Notes: generated by a model from the letters alone, not told the origin. 64,000 nucleotides of DNA from Marinibium conchae (GCF_015595035.1 NZ_JADNRN010000002.1:62001-126000), one strand, 5' to 3'; shown: positions 10,537-20,376, numbered from the stretch's first letter. A program made the numbers and translations.

Positions 10537-11610
10537 ATGAAAAAGAAGTTGAACCTTACGCAAGTTGCCAAGCATCTCGGAGTATCAATAGCGACGGTCT
10601 CTAATGCCTTTAATCGTCCAGACCAGCTGTCCAATAAGCTTCGCGAACGCATCCTCGAAGAGTCTGCGAAACTTGGATATCACGGCCCAAACATGGCGGC
10701 ACGCTCTCTTCGCATGGGGGCTTCGGGAGTGATAGGAGTAATGCTAGCAGATTCCCTTACTTATTCCTTTTCCGATCCTGTCGCTAGCCAACTTCTACAA
10801 GGCATTTCCGAAGTATTGGTGGAAAATAAAAAGCAGTTACTTATTTTGTCGGGGAATGTAGACTCCGCAGAACAAAGCACCGCCGAATCACTTCCAGACG
10901 GTTTTATTTTATATGGCACACCCCGAAAAAAGTCGATTGAACAAATAGAACGTTTAGGCAAACCAATTGTAAAAGTAGACTCTCGCTCAACAACTTCCCA
11001 CACCGTTAATATAAATAATCGTGAGGGTGCGCGCGAGATCGCACTGCACGCTATCACAAATGGTAATTTACTGCCGACAGATCCATCACCGCTCTCTGTT
11101 TTGGGTTTGCGACTGATTGATAACGAAAGGATTTGTCGTCTTAACTCCAATGATGTAGACAACGAATCGCAGGAAATTTCGCAAAGCCGTTTAGCCGGTT
11201 ATTTAGATGCTGCGCAACAGAGTAAGATAAACCTACCCTTTGACAAAATATGGCATATTCCGATTAATAAGGCTGAAAATGCTGAAGTTGCTGCGCGTGA
11301 GGCGCTCACAACTTATCCTCAACCAAAGCTACTGTTGTGCATGAGCGATATTATTGCCTTGTCGGCATTAAAGGTCGCGCGAGAATTAGGAATTAAGGTT
11401 CCTGAAGAGGTGATGATCACCGGGTTTGACGATATACCGGAAGCTGGCAGGAGCGAACCGGGTATCACAACGATCTGCCAACAAAGCATTGAAAAAGGTC
11501 GCGTCGCAGCGAATTTACTTATACAGTCTATCTCTGAAGAGGTGCCACTGAAGCATTTAACACTTGATACAAGGTTAGTGGTTCGCAGAAGCTGCCCAGC
11601 TTCAACATGA
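10537..11610 (+). CDS. LacI-family regulator of the sucrose locus
   Basis: A 357-residue LacI-type repressor. The N-terminal helix-turn-helix with hinge (LTQVAKHLGVSIATVSNAFN, then ARSLRMGAS) occupies residues 1-60, followed by a periplasmic-binding-protein-like sensor domain (about 65-350) ending with ITGFDDIPEAGRSEPGITT. The frame is open upstream to 10432, but the DNA-binding domain begins at the ATG at 10537. Its convergent neighbour is amylosucrase, and two LacI-type palindromes lie in the amylosucrase/receptor promoter region. It is therefore probably the sucrose regulator (SuxR/ScrR role); effector and sign of regulation are inferred. Confidence 0.85.
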   Translation: MKKKLNLTQVAKHLGVSIATVSNAFNRPDQLSNKLRERILEESAKLGYHGPNMAARSLRMGASGVIGVMLADSLTYSFSDPVASQLLQGISEVLVENKKQLLILSGNVDSAEQSTAESLPDGFILYGTPRKKSIEQIERLGKPIVKVDSRSTTSHTVNINNREGAREIALHAITNGNLLPTDPSPLSVLGLRLIDNERICRLNSNDVDNESQEISQSRLAGYLDAAQQSKINLPFDKIWHIPINKAENAEVAAREALTTYPQPKLLLCMSDIIALSALKVARELGIKVPEEVMITGFDDIPEAGRSEPGITTICQQSIEKGRVAANLLIQSISEEVPLKHLTLDTRLVVRRSCPAST

Positions 11611-11675
11611 GTTTTTAACGTAGCCCTCTGGTATAGGATTTCCAATACAGCGTTACTGCGCAGCTCGCTGAAGTC

Positions 11676-13646
11676 CTATGCCTGCAGGTGGAACCACATC
11701 ATATCTAAGGCTTCAATTTCAATAGTGTTTGGTAGCGCTTCATAGTGCTTATTATGAATGAACTCAGTCACTTTTACTTCGTCAACCGTATCAAATTGTG
11801 CTTGCGTTGCTAAGGTAGTTTGAAGGTTACTCACGCTTATCCTTTGCTCACTGAAGTTAAATAAAGCGATAAGAGTCTGTTCATCAGAGCCCTGTTTAGA
11901 CTTGGTTTTGCGCATGAAAGCAAAAATATGGTCGTTGTGCATATTAAGAATATGGGTTGGTGAATCGCCAAAAATTACATGTTCCTTGCGTATTTTAATG
12001 AGCTTTTCTAAACCTTTCGCAATCGAGTGCTGAGGGGTATGGATATTGCTCGCGTTACGAATTGACTTCTCATCTACCGCTACTCTATGTACCCAACGTT
12101 CGTCGTGCACTTTAGTGTCGTCTTCTGCAAAACTGTAGTCGTTCAGCAGCCCTAATTCGTCACCAGAATATAATAGGGGTATGCCGCCAATACTCAGTAT
12201 CACTCCATGAATCAGCAGTACCCTCTTAATCGCGTGAGCAATCAACTGTTCGTCTTGTAAATCCATTGCTTGCTCTAAACCAGCAAGTGAAGCTAAGGAG
12301 CCACATACTCTGCAATCACCGGTAGTTGTGTTCTCTGCAAATGCGACCCCTTTAGCAAATGACCCGTCAAAGCGACCAGTGTAAAATTGATTTAAGAATA
12401 ATCGATGATCAAATGCATTAATCCCAAGTTCGACGGCAACATTATCATCAAAAGTCCAACCAATATCATCATGACAACGAGCGTAATTGACCCATGCGCA
12501 TTGGTCGCTGATGCTGAAACTTTTCTGCATTGATTTGGTTAGAAGTTTGGTCTTTCGAGTTGCCAAGCTGTTCCAAATTAACGCCATTAATAGCGGATTG
12601 TAGGATAGCTCGCACTCGTCTTTATCAATATATTTGACCACTTCATCTGGGTGTACAATTGCCTCAGATTTAAAAGCAACGGCAGGAGCGACTATTTTTA
12701 AACAGCGATTGAAGCCTTGTATGAGCAAATGTGCTTTGGGTTGGTTTTCGCAATTCGTTCCCATTTCCTTCCAAATAAATGCAAGCGCGTCCAAGCGAAG
12801 CGCATCGCAGCCTACGTTGGCTAAAAACAACATCTCATCGGTGATAGCATTGAACACGGCTGGGTTTGAATAATTTAAATCCCATTGAAAATTGTTGAAA
12901 GTCGTCCATACCCACTTTTGTGAGTGTTTATCAAAACTAAAGTTACCGCGGCGCACCTGCGGGAATATTTCTCGAAGGTGCTCCTCGTAAGCTGTAGTCT
13001 CATCTTTGCTATCGAACATCCAATAGAATTGTTGATATTCTTGCTTACCTTCCTTGGCTAGTCGTGCCCAATGATGTTCGTCTGAGGTATGGTTGAAGAC
13101 AAAATCCAGTACCAAACTTATTCCAGCTTTTGCCAGCTTCGCGCCAAGTTTTTTGAGGTCGTCGATAGAGCCAAGCTTTGGGTCAACACAACGGTAATCA
13201 GAAACGGCATATCCGCCGTCGCTATCGCCTTCAGGTGATTTGTACAAGGGCATAAGGTGAATATAGGTAATACCAAGTTCCTGTAAATATGGGATCTGTT
13301 GTTGGAGTTTCTTGAGATCGCCTGCAAATAAATCAACATAACAAGCCATGCCGAGTTGCTTCTCGCTTTTGAACCAAGTGGGAAGATTCGTGCGCTCTTT
13401 GTCTTTCTTCTTTAATGAAGCTTTTCGCTCGACAAAATTCGATTTAAGTACTTCGACGAGTGATTGCAGGTGATAAAAAAAGTCGTACTGCCCACCATAT
13501 ACTTCATACAGAATAGTAAACAATGGCGGAAAGTGGGTGTTCAAACGAGATAGGAACACTCTTTTATCAACGGCAGATAACTCTCCCAAATCTAATTGAG
13601 AAAGTATTCTTTTAAGCGACTTTTTGCTTTCGAACTCTAGATTCAT
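11676..13646 (-). CDS. Amylosucrase (GH13_4)
   Basis: A 656-residue GH13 enzyme matching amylosucrase end to end. The catalytic nucleophile is D286 in LRLDALAF, the acid/base E328 in KSEAIVHP, and the transition-state Asp D393 in CHDDIGW. These are the same residue numbers as in the characterised Neisseria polysaccharea enzyme. Other hallmarks are SDGGYAVSDYR, NFQWDLNYSNPAVF and RFDGSFAKGV. Known reaction: sucrose to an alpha-1,4-glucan plus fructose; close relatives are sucrose hydrolases, and sequence alone cannot separate the two. No signal peptide is seen, so it acts in the cytoplasm. Released fructose would be phosphorylated by the ROK kinase at 17900. A palindromic operator lies 12 bases upstream of its ATG. 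Confidence 0.93.
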   Translation of the reverse strand: MNLEFESKKSLKRILSQLDLGELSAVDKRVFLSRLNTHFPPLFTILYEVYGGQYDFFYHLQSLVEVLKSNFVERKASLKKKDKERTNLPTWFKSEKQLGMACYVDLFAGDLKKLQQQIPYLQELGITYIHLMPLYKSPEGDSDGGYAVSDYRCVDPKLGSIDDLKKLGAKLAKAGISLVLDFVFNHTSDEHHWARLAKEGKQEYQQFYWMFDSKDETTAYEEHLREIFPQVRRGNFSFDKHSQKWVWTTFNNFQWDLNYSNPAVFNAITDEMLFLANVGCDALRLDALAFIWKEMGTNCENQPKAHLLIQGFNRCLKIVAPAVAFKSEAIVHPDEVVKYIDKDECELSYNPLLMALIWNSLATRKTKLLTKSMQKSFSISDQCAWVNYARCHDDIGWTFDDNVAVELGINAFDHRLFLNQFYTGRFDGSFAKGVAFAENTTTGDCRVCGSLASLAGLEQAMDLQDEQLIAHAIKRVLLIHGVILSIGGIPLLYSGDELGLLNDYSFAEDDTKVHDERWVHRVAVDEKSIRNASNIHTPQHSIAKGLEKLIKIRKEHVIFGDSPTHILNMHNDHIFAFMRKTKSKQGSDEQTLIALFNFSEQRISVSNLQTTLATQAQFDTVDEVKVTEFIHNKHYEALPNTIEIEALDMMWFHLQA

Positions 13647-13657
13647 AAGGACTCTAA

Positions 13658-13669
13658 TTAAACGTTTAA
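13658..13669. promoter_or_regulatory. LacI-type operator O1
   Basis: TTAAACGTTTAA, a perfect 12-bp palindrome with the central CG typical of LacI-family sites, lies 12 bases upstream of the amylosucrase ATG. The neighbouring regulator at 10537 is the obvious candidate protein. Confidence 0.75.
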
Positions 13670-13764
13670 GTTTTTTGATGCTTACAAAAATACTCGTTTA
13701 TAAAGGTTAAATCAAATATTTTTCACAAATGGTTTACATATTGTAATATCTTTGCTAATTTTAC

Positions 13765-13776
13765 TTAAACGTTTTT
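13765..13776. promoter_or_regulatory. LacI-type operator O2
   Basis: TTAAACGTTTTT shares the AAACGTTT core with O1 and lies 107 bases away centre to centre, toward the TonB receptor. Both sites are followed by TTTTTGATG or TTTTGATG, so the contexts are also similar. Spacing close to ten helical turns would allow looping between a LacI tetramer or two dimers. Confidence 0.6.
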
Positions 13777-14001
13777 GATGGTTTGCTCTTTAGCTCTTCA
13801 ATTACCTAAAGCATGCATGGCATTAAGTAGCTTAATTATTGCCGACAATAGTCAGTGTAAGCAGGGTATTGAGAGAAATAAGCAGTAGGGCGAAGTACAA
13901 ACGAAAATGTGCTTCACCGATAAGCGATGTGGATGTAAAAAAGAATCAAGCTTTGTATGACAATCAAGATACTAAAAATTAATTTCATTACGGGGACAAA
14001 T

Positions 14002-16509
14002 ATGAAATCAACTTATAGACACTCAGCAATAGCAGCGGCTCTGTTGATAGCAATGGGCACGCATGTTCAGGCGCAAGAAACAGAAGAAGCGAAGGAAGAG
14101 AAAAAAACTTACGAACAAATTGTTGTTACTGCAAGCCCAGGTGGAGCAACCCAACAAGAGACGAGTGTGTCTGTAAGTTCATTTAATGAGGAAGATATAT
14201 TTAAGCTTGCGGCCCGTTCTTCCGCCGAGGTATTTAGAGCACTTCCCGGTATCAGAGCCGAATCATCGGGCGGCGGTGGTAACGCTAATATAACAATTCG
14301 CGGTATTCCTCTGGCAACTGGCGGTTCAAAATTTTTGCAAATACACGAAGATGGACTCCCAGTATTAGAATATGGTGATATCAACTTCGGAAATGCCGAC
14401 AACTTTCTTCGCTATGATTGGTCGGTTGGCCTCATTGAAGCTGTGCGTGGTGGCTCAGCTTCCACCTTTGCGAGTAATTCACCGGGTGGCGTTATCAACA
14501 TGATAAGCAATACTGGCGAAAGTGGTGGCGGCGCCATTGGCACTTCTTTTGGCGTTGATTATGATGAGTTTCGTCTTGACTTTAGCTATGGCGGCGAAAT
14601 AAATGACGACCTATATTTCCACATTGGTGGCTTTGCACGAGGCGGTGAAGGGACACGTGAAACAGGCTTTAACGGTGACCAAGGTGGTCAGGTTAAGTTT
14701 AATATCACGCAATTGCTAGAAAACGGCTTCATTCGTTTTTATTTTAAAAACTTAGATGACAAAGTCACCACCTATCTGCCTGCCCCAGTACGAGTTAGAA
14801 GTAATGGTGATTTTGGTCCTGTGGAAAATTTTGACGCTAGCAGTCAGACACTTCATTCAGCTTATACAACAAACGTTTCAACTTTTGATTCTTTCGGTAA
14901 CCCACGAAATCGCGACGTGACTGATGGCATTCATTCGCAGGTCACTTCAATTGGTTTTGAAGCCAATATAGAGATCGACGAAGGACTTACCTTTATTAAC
15001 AAGTTCCGTAGTTCCGATATAAGCGGGAGTTTTATTTCGCCGTTTACCGATACCTTCGGCGATTATGGCCCGCAATCGGCGCAAAGCATGGCTGCGAATA
15101 TCTGTAACGCAGCTCGTGATGGTGATGGAAATCCTTTCAATTGTTCATCTACTACTGTCACGCTTGCGAATGGTCCAGGTGCAGGTGAGCAATATACTGG
15201 CGATGCCTTCCTAAACCTGCAATTTGATACCTCTATCAAAGATTTAGGAAACCTAATCAATGACATGAATATCACTAAAGAGTTTGACGGTGGATTCTCG
15301 GTAACGGCTGGTTATTACTACTCTATGCAAGACATTGCGTCGAGCTGGAACAGTTGGAATACCTTTATACAAACCGTTGATGGCAGTAATTCTCAGTATC
15401 TTACTATTACCGACGCAGACGGTGAGACTTTGGTAAATGATGGTTTGTGGGCCCCGAGCTTCTTGTCATGGGAGTGGGATTTGCGCTATCAAACCACAGC
15501 ACCATACCTAAACATTGGTTATGAACTTAATGATAACGTGTTGCTTGATGCCAGTGTTCGACGTGACACTGTGCAAGCAAATGGTGAGTTAATCAACTCG
15601 TGCTGTGGTGGCAACGCCGACTTCGACCTGAATGGAGACGGTGTCATTTCGGGTAATTCAGAAGACGCTTCTGCCTCTAATGGCTTTGGATTTGGCGGTG
15701 GGGTGATTAATCTCAATAGAGCGGGTGCAGCGAGCCAAATTGTCAATTATGAGGCGAGCAATACTTCCTATTCTTTCGGTGGCTCTTACTTGCTTGATGA
15801 TTCAAAAACAATATTTGCTCGCTACAGCAAAGGTAGTCGTGCTATTGCTGACCGACTCTTGCAAATTGCCGGAACGCTGAATGCAGATGGAAGCTTAACT
15901 AGCACAACTTCTGGCTTTGATGAGACTAAGCAACTCGAAATTGGTTTTAAATATGCGACTAGCGATTTACGTGTGTACACAACCTTGTTCGATACCGTAA
16001 CTGAAGACACTCAAGCTGAACTCACTAGCGGTCTAACTTTCATTCGTGAATATGAGGCAACGGGTTTAGAAGTTGAAGGTAGCTACGAGCTAGGTTCTGG
16101 GTTTACGCTAATTGGTAACATGACTTGGACCGACGCTGAAATAAGCGGCGATGCTTTCAACCCGAGTTTGGTAGGCAAAACACCGCGTCGTCAGGCCGAC
16201 TTGATCTATACACTCACACCGCAGTATCAGGATGATAACATGCTCGTTGGTGCGTCGTTACAGGGTTCAAGTGAGTACTTTGTTGGTGATAGTAATGAAC
16301 TCAAGCAAGATGGTTTTACTTTGGTCAATCTGTTTGCCACTTATTACGTAACAGACGAATTCTCAGTGTCGCTTAACGTGAATAACTTAACCGACGAATT
16401 TGTTATTACTGAGTCTGAAGAGTCTGCGGCAAGCGCAGGAGACATAATAAGAGCGCGTCCACTTAACGGTAGAACAACATCTTTATCGTTGAAGTATACG
16501 TTTGAGTAA
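14002..16509 (+). CDS. TonB-dependent outer-membrane receptor for sucrose
   Basis: An 835-residue receptor with signal peptide (cleavage after HVQA), a TonB-box-like segment (EQIVVTASPGG), a plug domain (about 35-160, with ALPGIRAESSGGGGNANITI) and a 22-strand-type barrel ending in a C-terminal aromatic (SLKYTFE). The frame extends to 13957, but the signal peptide starts at the ATG at 14002. Known of the family: TonB-driven uptake of siderophores or oligosaccharides. Operon context with sucrose enzymes makes sucrose or a related fructoside the likely substrate, as for SuxA of Xanthomonas. A rho-independent terminator follows immediately, so downstream genes probably receive reduced read-through. 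Confidence 0.88.
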   Translation: MKSTYRHSAIAAALLIAMGTHVQAQETEEAKEEKKTYEQIVVTASPGGATQQETSVSVSSFNEEDIFKLAARSSAEVFRALPGIRAESSGGGGNANITIRGIPLATGGSKFLQIHEDGLPVLEYGDINFGNADNFLRYDWSVGLIEAVRGGSASTFASNSPGGVINMISNTGESGGGAIGTSFGVDYDEFRLDFSYGGEINDDLYFHIGGFARGGEGTRETGFNGDQGGQVKFNITQLLENGFIRFYFKNLDDKVTTYLPAPVRVRSNGDFGPVENFDASSQTLHSAYTTNVSTFDSFGNPRNRDVTDGIHSQVTSIGFEANIEIDEGLTFINKFRSSDISGSFISPFTDTFGDYGPQSAQSMAANICNAARDGDGNPFNCSSTTVTLANGPGAGEQYTGDAFLNLQFDTSIKDLGNLINDMNITKEFDGGFSVTAGYYYSMQDIASSWNSWNTFIQTVDGSNSQYLTITDADGETLVNDGLWAPSFLSWEWDLRYQTTAPYLNIGYELNDNVLLDASVRRDTVQANGELINSCCGGNADFDLNGDGVISGNSEDASASNGFGFGGGVINLNRAGAASQIVNYEASNTSYSFGGSYLLDDSKTIFARYSKGSRAIADRLLQIAGTLNADGSLTSTTSGFDETKQLEIGFKYATSDLRVYTTLFDTVTEDTQAELTSGLTFIREYEATGLEVEGSYELGSGFTLIGNMTWTDAEISGDAFNPSLVGKTPRRQADLIYTLTPQYQDDNMLVGASLQGSSEYFVGDSNELKQDGFTLVNLFATYYVTDEFSVSLNVNNLTDEFVITESEESAASAGDIIRARPLNGRTTSLSLKYTFE

Positions 16510-16528
16510 GTATCCCTAGCTAGACCTT

Positions 16529-16551
16529 AGCCCGCATAATGCGGGCTTTTT
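16529..16551 (+). terminator. Rho-independent terminator after TonB receptor
   Basis: AGCCCGC at 16529-16535 and GCGGGCT at 16541-16547 form a 7-bp stem with a five-base loop, followed by TTTTT. It lies between the receptor stop and the MFS start, inside an otherwise co-directional sucrose operon. Confidence 0.85.
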
Positions 16552-16577
16552 AGGTATAAATTGCAAGAGACTGAAGC

Positions 16578-17870
16578 ATGACAAATATAGCCAAAACTGA
16601 AAAAAACCTAGCGCTGGTGCGTTGGTTAACCTATCTAATGTTCATGATGTTTGCGATGACATCAGATTCAGTGGGTGAAATTATCAAAGAGGTTAAGCGA
16701 GAATTTGACGTTAATAATACTCAAGCGAGCTTAATGCATACCCTGTTTATGGTAGGGATCGCTTTTTCAGGGCTATTCTTGGGGTTTTTGGCTGATAAAT
16801 TTGGTCGAAAGAACGCGATTATACTGGGCTTATCCTTATTTGCCGTGTCTTGTTACTTGTTCTTAGTGGGCACAAGTTTCTCTTTCATTCTTGGCCTTAT
16901 TACCTTATCGGGTATCGCGGTAGGTATTTTTAAAACTGCGGCGCTCGCGTTGATTGGTGATATCTCCACCTCAACCAAGCAACACACAGGAACGATGAAC
17001 GGTGCAGAAGCTTTTTTTGGCGTGGGTGCCATTATTGGACCTTTACTAGTTGCATGGCTTGTTCGAGAAGGCGTTGATTGGAAATGGTTATACGTAATTG
17101 CCGGTGGCTTGTGTACCTTGCTCATCATTATGGCATATAAGGTTGAGTATCCAGACTTCAAACAAGAGAAAAAGCTGAAACAGGAAAGCGAACAACAGTC
17201 CTCGAAAAGTAATTTTACGAGTAGTTTGAGGCTATTAAAAAATCGTTATGCGATGGGCTTTTCACTGGGTGCCTTTCTATATGTTGCGGCTGAGAGCGCT
17301 ATATACGTGTGGATGCCGAGCTATCTTGTATGTGATGCAACAAGTCTTAGCGATACGTTCTCATGCTATTCTTCTGGGCCAGAGCAAACCTTGGCAATGT
17401 ATGCTGTTGCCGTTTTTTTCTCGTTGCGAGCAATTGGTCGATTCGTTGGTATTTGGATGATGCAACGCTTCAATTGGTCTTTGGTGCTGGTTCTATTCAG
17501 TTTTGCCATCATGATCTGCTTTGTCGGAGGTCTCTTCGGCGGCAAGCAGCTTGCTGTTTACCTTTTCCCGCTCACAGGGATTTTTATGTCAGTAATTTAT
17601 CCTACGTTTAACTCCAAAGGTATTAGCTGCTTTGTAAAAGCTGAGCATGGCGCAGTTGCCGGAATTATTCTGTTTTTCACTGCGGCAGGAGCGGCCGCTG
17701 GACCGTTGATCATGGGTGTCGTTAGCGATGCCTACGGCGGAGATGCCAAATATGGTTTCATTGTTGCAACGGCATTTACTTTCCTCCTATTTATTGGCCT
17801 ATTGTATAACTATTTGTTCAATCCAACTGAAAAGCGTTTGGCAGAAATAGAAAAGTCAGAATACCGATAA
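16578..17870 (+). CDS. MFS sugar permease (sucrose/oligosaccharide)
   Basis: A 430-residue, 12-helix major facilitator. The family signature between helices 2 and 3 reads GFLADKFGRKNAI. A basic loop (about 195-212, KQEKKLKQESEQQ) separates the two six-helix halves. Placed between the TonB receptor and the fructokinase, it is the likely inner-membrane sucrose transporter (SuxC/ScrT role); substrate is inferred from context only. The gap to the next gene is 29 bases, so the two are probably co-transcribed. Confidence 0.85.
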   Translation: MTNIAKTEKNLALVRWLTYLMFMMFAMTSDSVGEIIKEVKREFDVNNTQASLMHTLFMVGIAFSGLFLGFLADKFGRKNAIILGLSLFAVSCYLFLVGTSFSFILGLITLSGIAVGIFKTAALALIGDISTSTKQHTGTMNGAEAFFGVGAIIGPLLVAWLVREGVDWKWLYVIAGGLCTLLIIMAYKVEYPDFKQEKKLKQESEQQSSKSNFTSSLRLLKNRYAMGFSLGAFLYVAAESAIYVWMPSYLVCDATSLSDTFSCYSSGPEQTLAMYAVAVFFSLRAIGRFVGIWMMQRFNWSLVLVLFSFAIMICFVGGLFGGKQLAVYLFPLTGIFMSVIYPTFNSKGISCFVKAEHGAVAGIILFFTAAGAAAGPLIMGVVSDAYGGDAKYGFIVATAFTFLLFIGLLYNYLFNPTEKRLAEIEKSEYR

Positions 17871-17899
17871 ATGCAGAGTTACCTTAAGAAGGAGATGGC

Positions 17900-18787
17900 A
17901 TGTCGATAAGCAAGCGATATTTTGCTTTAGTTGAGGGTGGCGGTACTAAATTTAACTGTGCCATTGCTAATGAAAAACGTGAAATATTAGTTGAAAAACG
18001 TATTCCAACAACTAGCCCTTCACAGACCATTTCAGCTGTCATTGATTTTTTCAATGAGCAAAAAAAGGCGGGCTTTGAGTTTCACAAATTAGGTTTGGCC
18101 TGCTTTGGACCTCTGGATCTTAATCCCAACTCACAAAGCTTTGGCTCAATCACATCTACGCCAAAAGCGGGCTGGTCGAACGTTGCCATCAAAAAAGAGC
18201 TTGAAACGTCTTTATCTTGCGATGTTTCTATCGATACCGACGTGAACGCAGCGGCGTTGGCAGAATTCAAATGGGGAGCAAGTCAAAATACAACGGTGAG
18301 TATATACATAACGGTGGGAACTGGCGTAGGTGGCGGTGTAGTGATTAACGGTCAAACACTAAAGGGCTTGGTGCATCCTGAATTGGGCCATATGCTTATT
18401 TCTGGAGTGCCAGAAATTAAAGGGGTCTGTCCTTTTCACGGCAATTGCGTTGAAGGTTTGGCTGCTGGAAAGTCGATGGAGAAAATATGGGATCAGCCTG
18501 CTGAGAACATGGACAGCTCTCATCCTGCTTGGCAAGTAGAGGCGAAGGTGCTGGGCAATTTTTGTCATAATTTGTTAGTGTCATTTAGCCCGCAAAGCAT
18601 TGTATTAGGGGGAGGTGTTATGGCTAAAAAAGGCCTTCTTGAGCAAGTTGTTGCAAATGCTGAACAATCTTTGAAAAACTATATTGTATTCCCTTATCAG
18701 CAAGATATAAAACATATCATTACAGCACCAGGATTGGGTGAGCGCTCAGGTTTGCTCGGGGCATTAGCTTTGATTATGGATTTCTAA
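17900..18787 (+). CDS. ROK-family fructokinase
   Basis: A 295-residue ROK kinase preceded by a strong AAGGAGATGGC ribosome site. The nucleotide loop is EGGGTKFNCAI, the sugar/catalytic block DTDVNAAALAEFKWGA, and the glycine loop GTGVGGGVV. The structural zinc site combines HPELGH with CPFHGNC. The CxxHxxC arrangement and length match bacterial fructokinases of the ROK type (EC 2.7.1.4). It would phosphorylate the fructose released by amylosucrase to fructose-6-phosphate. It is the last gene of the sucrose operon. Confidence 0.87.
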   Translation: MSISKRYFALVEGGGTKFNCAIANEKREILVEKRIPTTSPSQTISAVIDFFNEQKKAGFEFHKLGLACFGPLDLNPNSQSFGSITSTPKAGWSNVAIKKELETSLSCDVSIDTDVNAAALAEFKWGASQNTTVSIYITVGTGVGGGVVINGQTLKGLVHPELGHMLISGVPEIKGVCPFHGNCVEGLAAGKSMEKIWDQPAENMDSSHPAWQVEAKVLGNFCHNLLVSFSPQSIVLGGGVMAKKGLLEQVVANAEQSLKNYIVFPYQQDIKHIITAPGLGERSGLLGALALIMDF

Positions 18788-18798
18788 GTTAGCGCTAA

Positions 18799-18847
18799 AA
18801 CCCGAGCGCTAAGGCTTGGCAATTAGTGCTTACTGCGCTTGCGGGTT
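18799..18847. terminator. Imperfect stem between convergent genes
   Basis: AACCCGAGCGC (18799-18809) pairs with GCGCTTGCGGGTT (18835-18847) with a two-base bulge and a 25-base loop. It lies between the convergent fructokinase and NCS2 permease genes, and a run of T follows at 18863. A bidirectional terminator is plausible but the loop is long. Confidence 0.35.
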
Positions 18848-18878
18848 TAGTGTAGCAACGCTGTTTTTTAAAAGCCTA

Positions 18879-20210
18879 CTATTTCAAATCAAGCACATAA
18901 CGCAGTAAAAACACCACCGCCATGGCGTAAGTTAGCAGGCTTACTTTTTTGAAGTCTCCGCTCCCTACTCGAATACCAACGTAAGTAATAAACCCAAGCG
19001 CAATCCCCTCGCTGATGCTAAAGGTGAGCGGCATCGCCATCAATGCAATAGTGGCAGTCGCTACGCCGGTAAGGTCGTCGAATTCTAAGTCTTTAATCGT
19101 GTCCATCATAAAAATACCCACCATTACTAAGGCCGGCGTGGTGGCCATTAGTGGAATAACAAGCATCAATGGTGATAAGAAGAGTGCAAGCAAAAAACAA
19201 ATAGCGACGACCACTGCGGTTAAGCCTGTTCGCCCACCCGCGGAGACACCCGCCGCTGATTCTACGTAACTTGTAACAGGCGACGTTCCCAAAGCAGCAC
19301 CGATAACCCCAGCGCTGGCGTCGGCCGTCATAGCACGGCCCATTTTGGGAAGTTTGCCGTGTTGATCCACCAAATTCGCTTTTTTCGACACCCCGATAAG
19401 GGTGCCAATGGTGTCGAACATATTCACAAACATTAGGGCAAATATTAAGTCCCATGTGCTCGCGAAATTTTCAATTGGATACATCAAATCCATTGCCATG
19501 AAAGTATCTGAAATTGAGGCTGGCATACCAACAATTGCCTCAGGACTAGCCGTTAAATAGCCGTTTTCGGTGGGAATGAACAAGCCAATCAAGGTTAGGG
19601 TAATGATAGAGATAAGGATTGCACCAGTGACTTTCTTGGCAACCAATACAATCGTAAAAATAATGCCAAATAGGGCTAGGAGAACCGCGGGCTGCGACAA
19701 ATCACCCAGTTCAACAAAAGTGGCTGGGTTATCAACAATGAGGCCAGCATTTTTTAAGCCTATAAATGCGATGAACAAGCCAATGCCGCATTGAACGCCT
19801 ATTTTAAGTGAGGCAGGGATGGCGTTGGCGATTTTTTCTCTTAAGCCCGATATTGTTAAACCCAAAAACAACAGGCCATTGTAAAAAACAATCCCTAAGG
19901 CTGCTTCCCATGGAATCTCACGGGTAAGGCAAATCGTAAAAGCAAAAAAAGCGTTTAAGCCCATGCCTGGTGCAAGTGCGACCGGGTAGTTCGTGAGCCA
20001 AGCCATTAACAAGGTGCCTAAACAGGCTGCCAACGCGGTAACCGTTATCAAGCCGGCGACTGGCATACCGCTTAAGCCAAGAATGCTTGGGTTTACGATC
20101 AAAATATAGGACATTGCGGCGAAGGTTGTTAGGCCAGCGATGATCTCGGTTTTAACGGTGGTGGCGTGTTGGCTTAGCGAGAATGTTTTGTCGAGGAAGC
20201 GGCTTAACAT
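18879..20210 (-). CDS. NCS2 (AzgA/PbuG-type) purine permease
   Basis: A 443-residue membrane protein with about 12-14 hydrophobic segments. Signature blocks are NPSILGLSGMP, NYPVALAPGMGLNAFFAF, FVNMFDTIGTLIGVSKKANL and SYVESAAGVSAGGRTGLTAV, diagnostic of the AzgA branch of the NCS2 family (adenine/guanine/hypoxanthine:H+ symport). The GTG at 20240 is in frame, but the ATG at 20210 with AGGACC upstream is preferred. It is divergent from the adenine deaminase gene and next to a secreted nucleosidase, so adenine import is the likely role. Confidence 0.9.
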   Translation of the reverse strand: MLSRFLDKTFSLSQHATTVKTEIIAGLTTFAAMSYILIVNPSILGLSGMPVAGLITVTALAACLGTLLMAWLTNYPVALAPGMGLNAFFAFTICLTREIPWEAALGIVFYNGLLFLGLTISGLREKIANAIPASLKIGVQCGIGLFIAFIGLKNAGLIVDNPATFVELGDLSQPAVLLALFGIIFTIVLVAKKVTGAILISIITLTLIGLFIPTENGYLTASPEAIVGMPASISDTFMAMDLMYPIENFASTWDLIFALMFVNMFDTIGTLIGVSKKANLVDQHGKLPKMGRAMTADASAGVIGAALGTSPVTSYVESAAGVSAGGRTGLTAVVVAICFLLALFLSPLMLVIPLMATTPALVMVGIFMMDTIKDLEFDDLTGVATATIALMAMPLTFSISEGIALGFITYVGIRVGSGDFKKVSLLTYAMAVVFLLRYVLDLK

Positions 20211-20376
20211 AAAAGGTCCTTTTACTGTTTGTATTTTCACTATTTATATAGCCAAACATGATTAACATAGCGGGCTAGTTATCTGAAAATGCTAGTTTTT
20301 ACATGGAATAATGCACGAAAGCGCGGTGAATATGCTAGTCTTATCTGAGTATTTTGTTGATTATCATAGGAAACAG

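Larger units (their letters stand above)
13647..14001. promoter_or_regulatory. Divergent promoter region, amylosucrase / TonB receptor
   Basis: A 355-base intergenic region between two divergent genes of the same pathway. It holds the two LacI-type operators listed separately and must carry promoters for both directions. No other gene or strong hairpin is seen. The receptor start at 14002 has a GGGGAC ribosome site. Confidence 0.7.
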
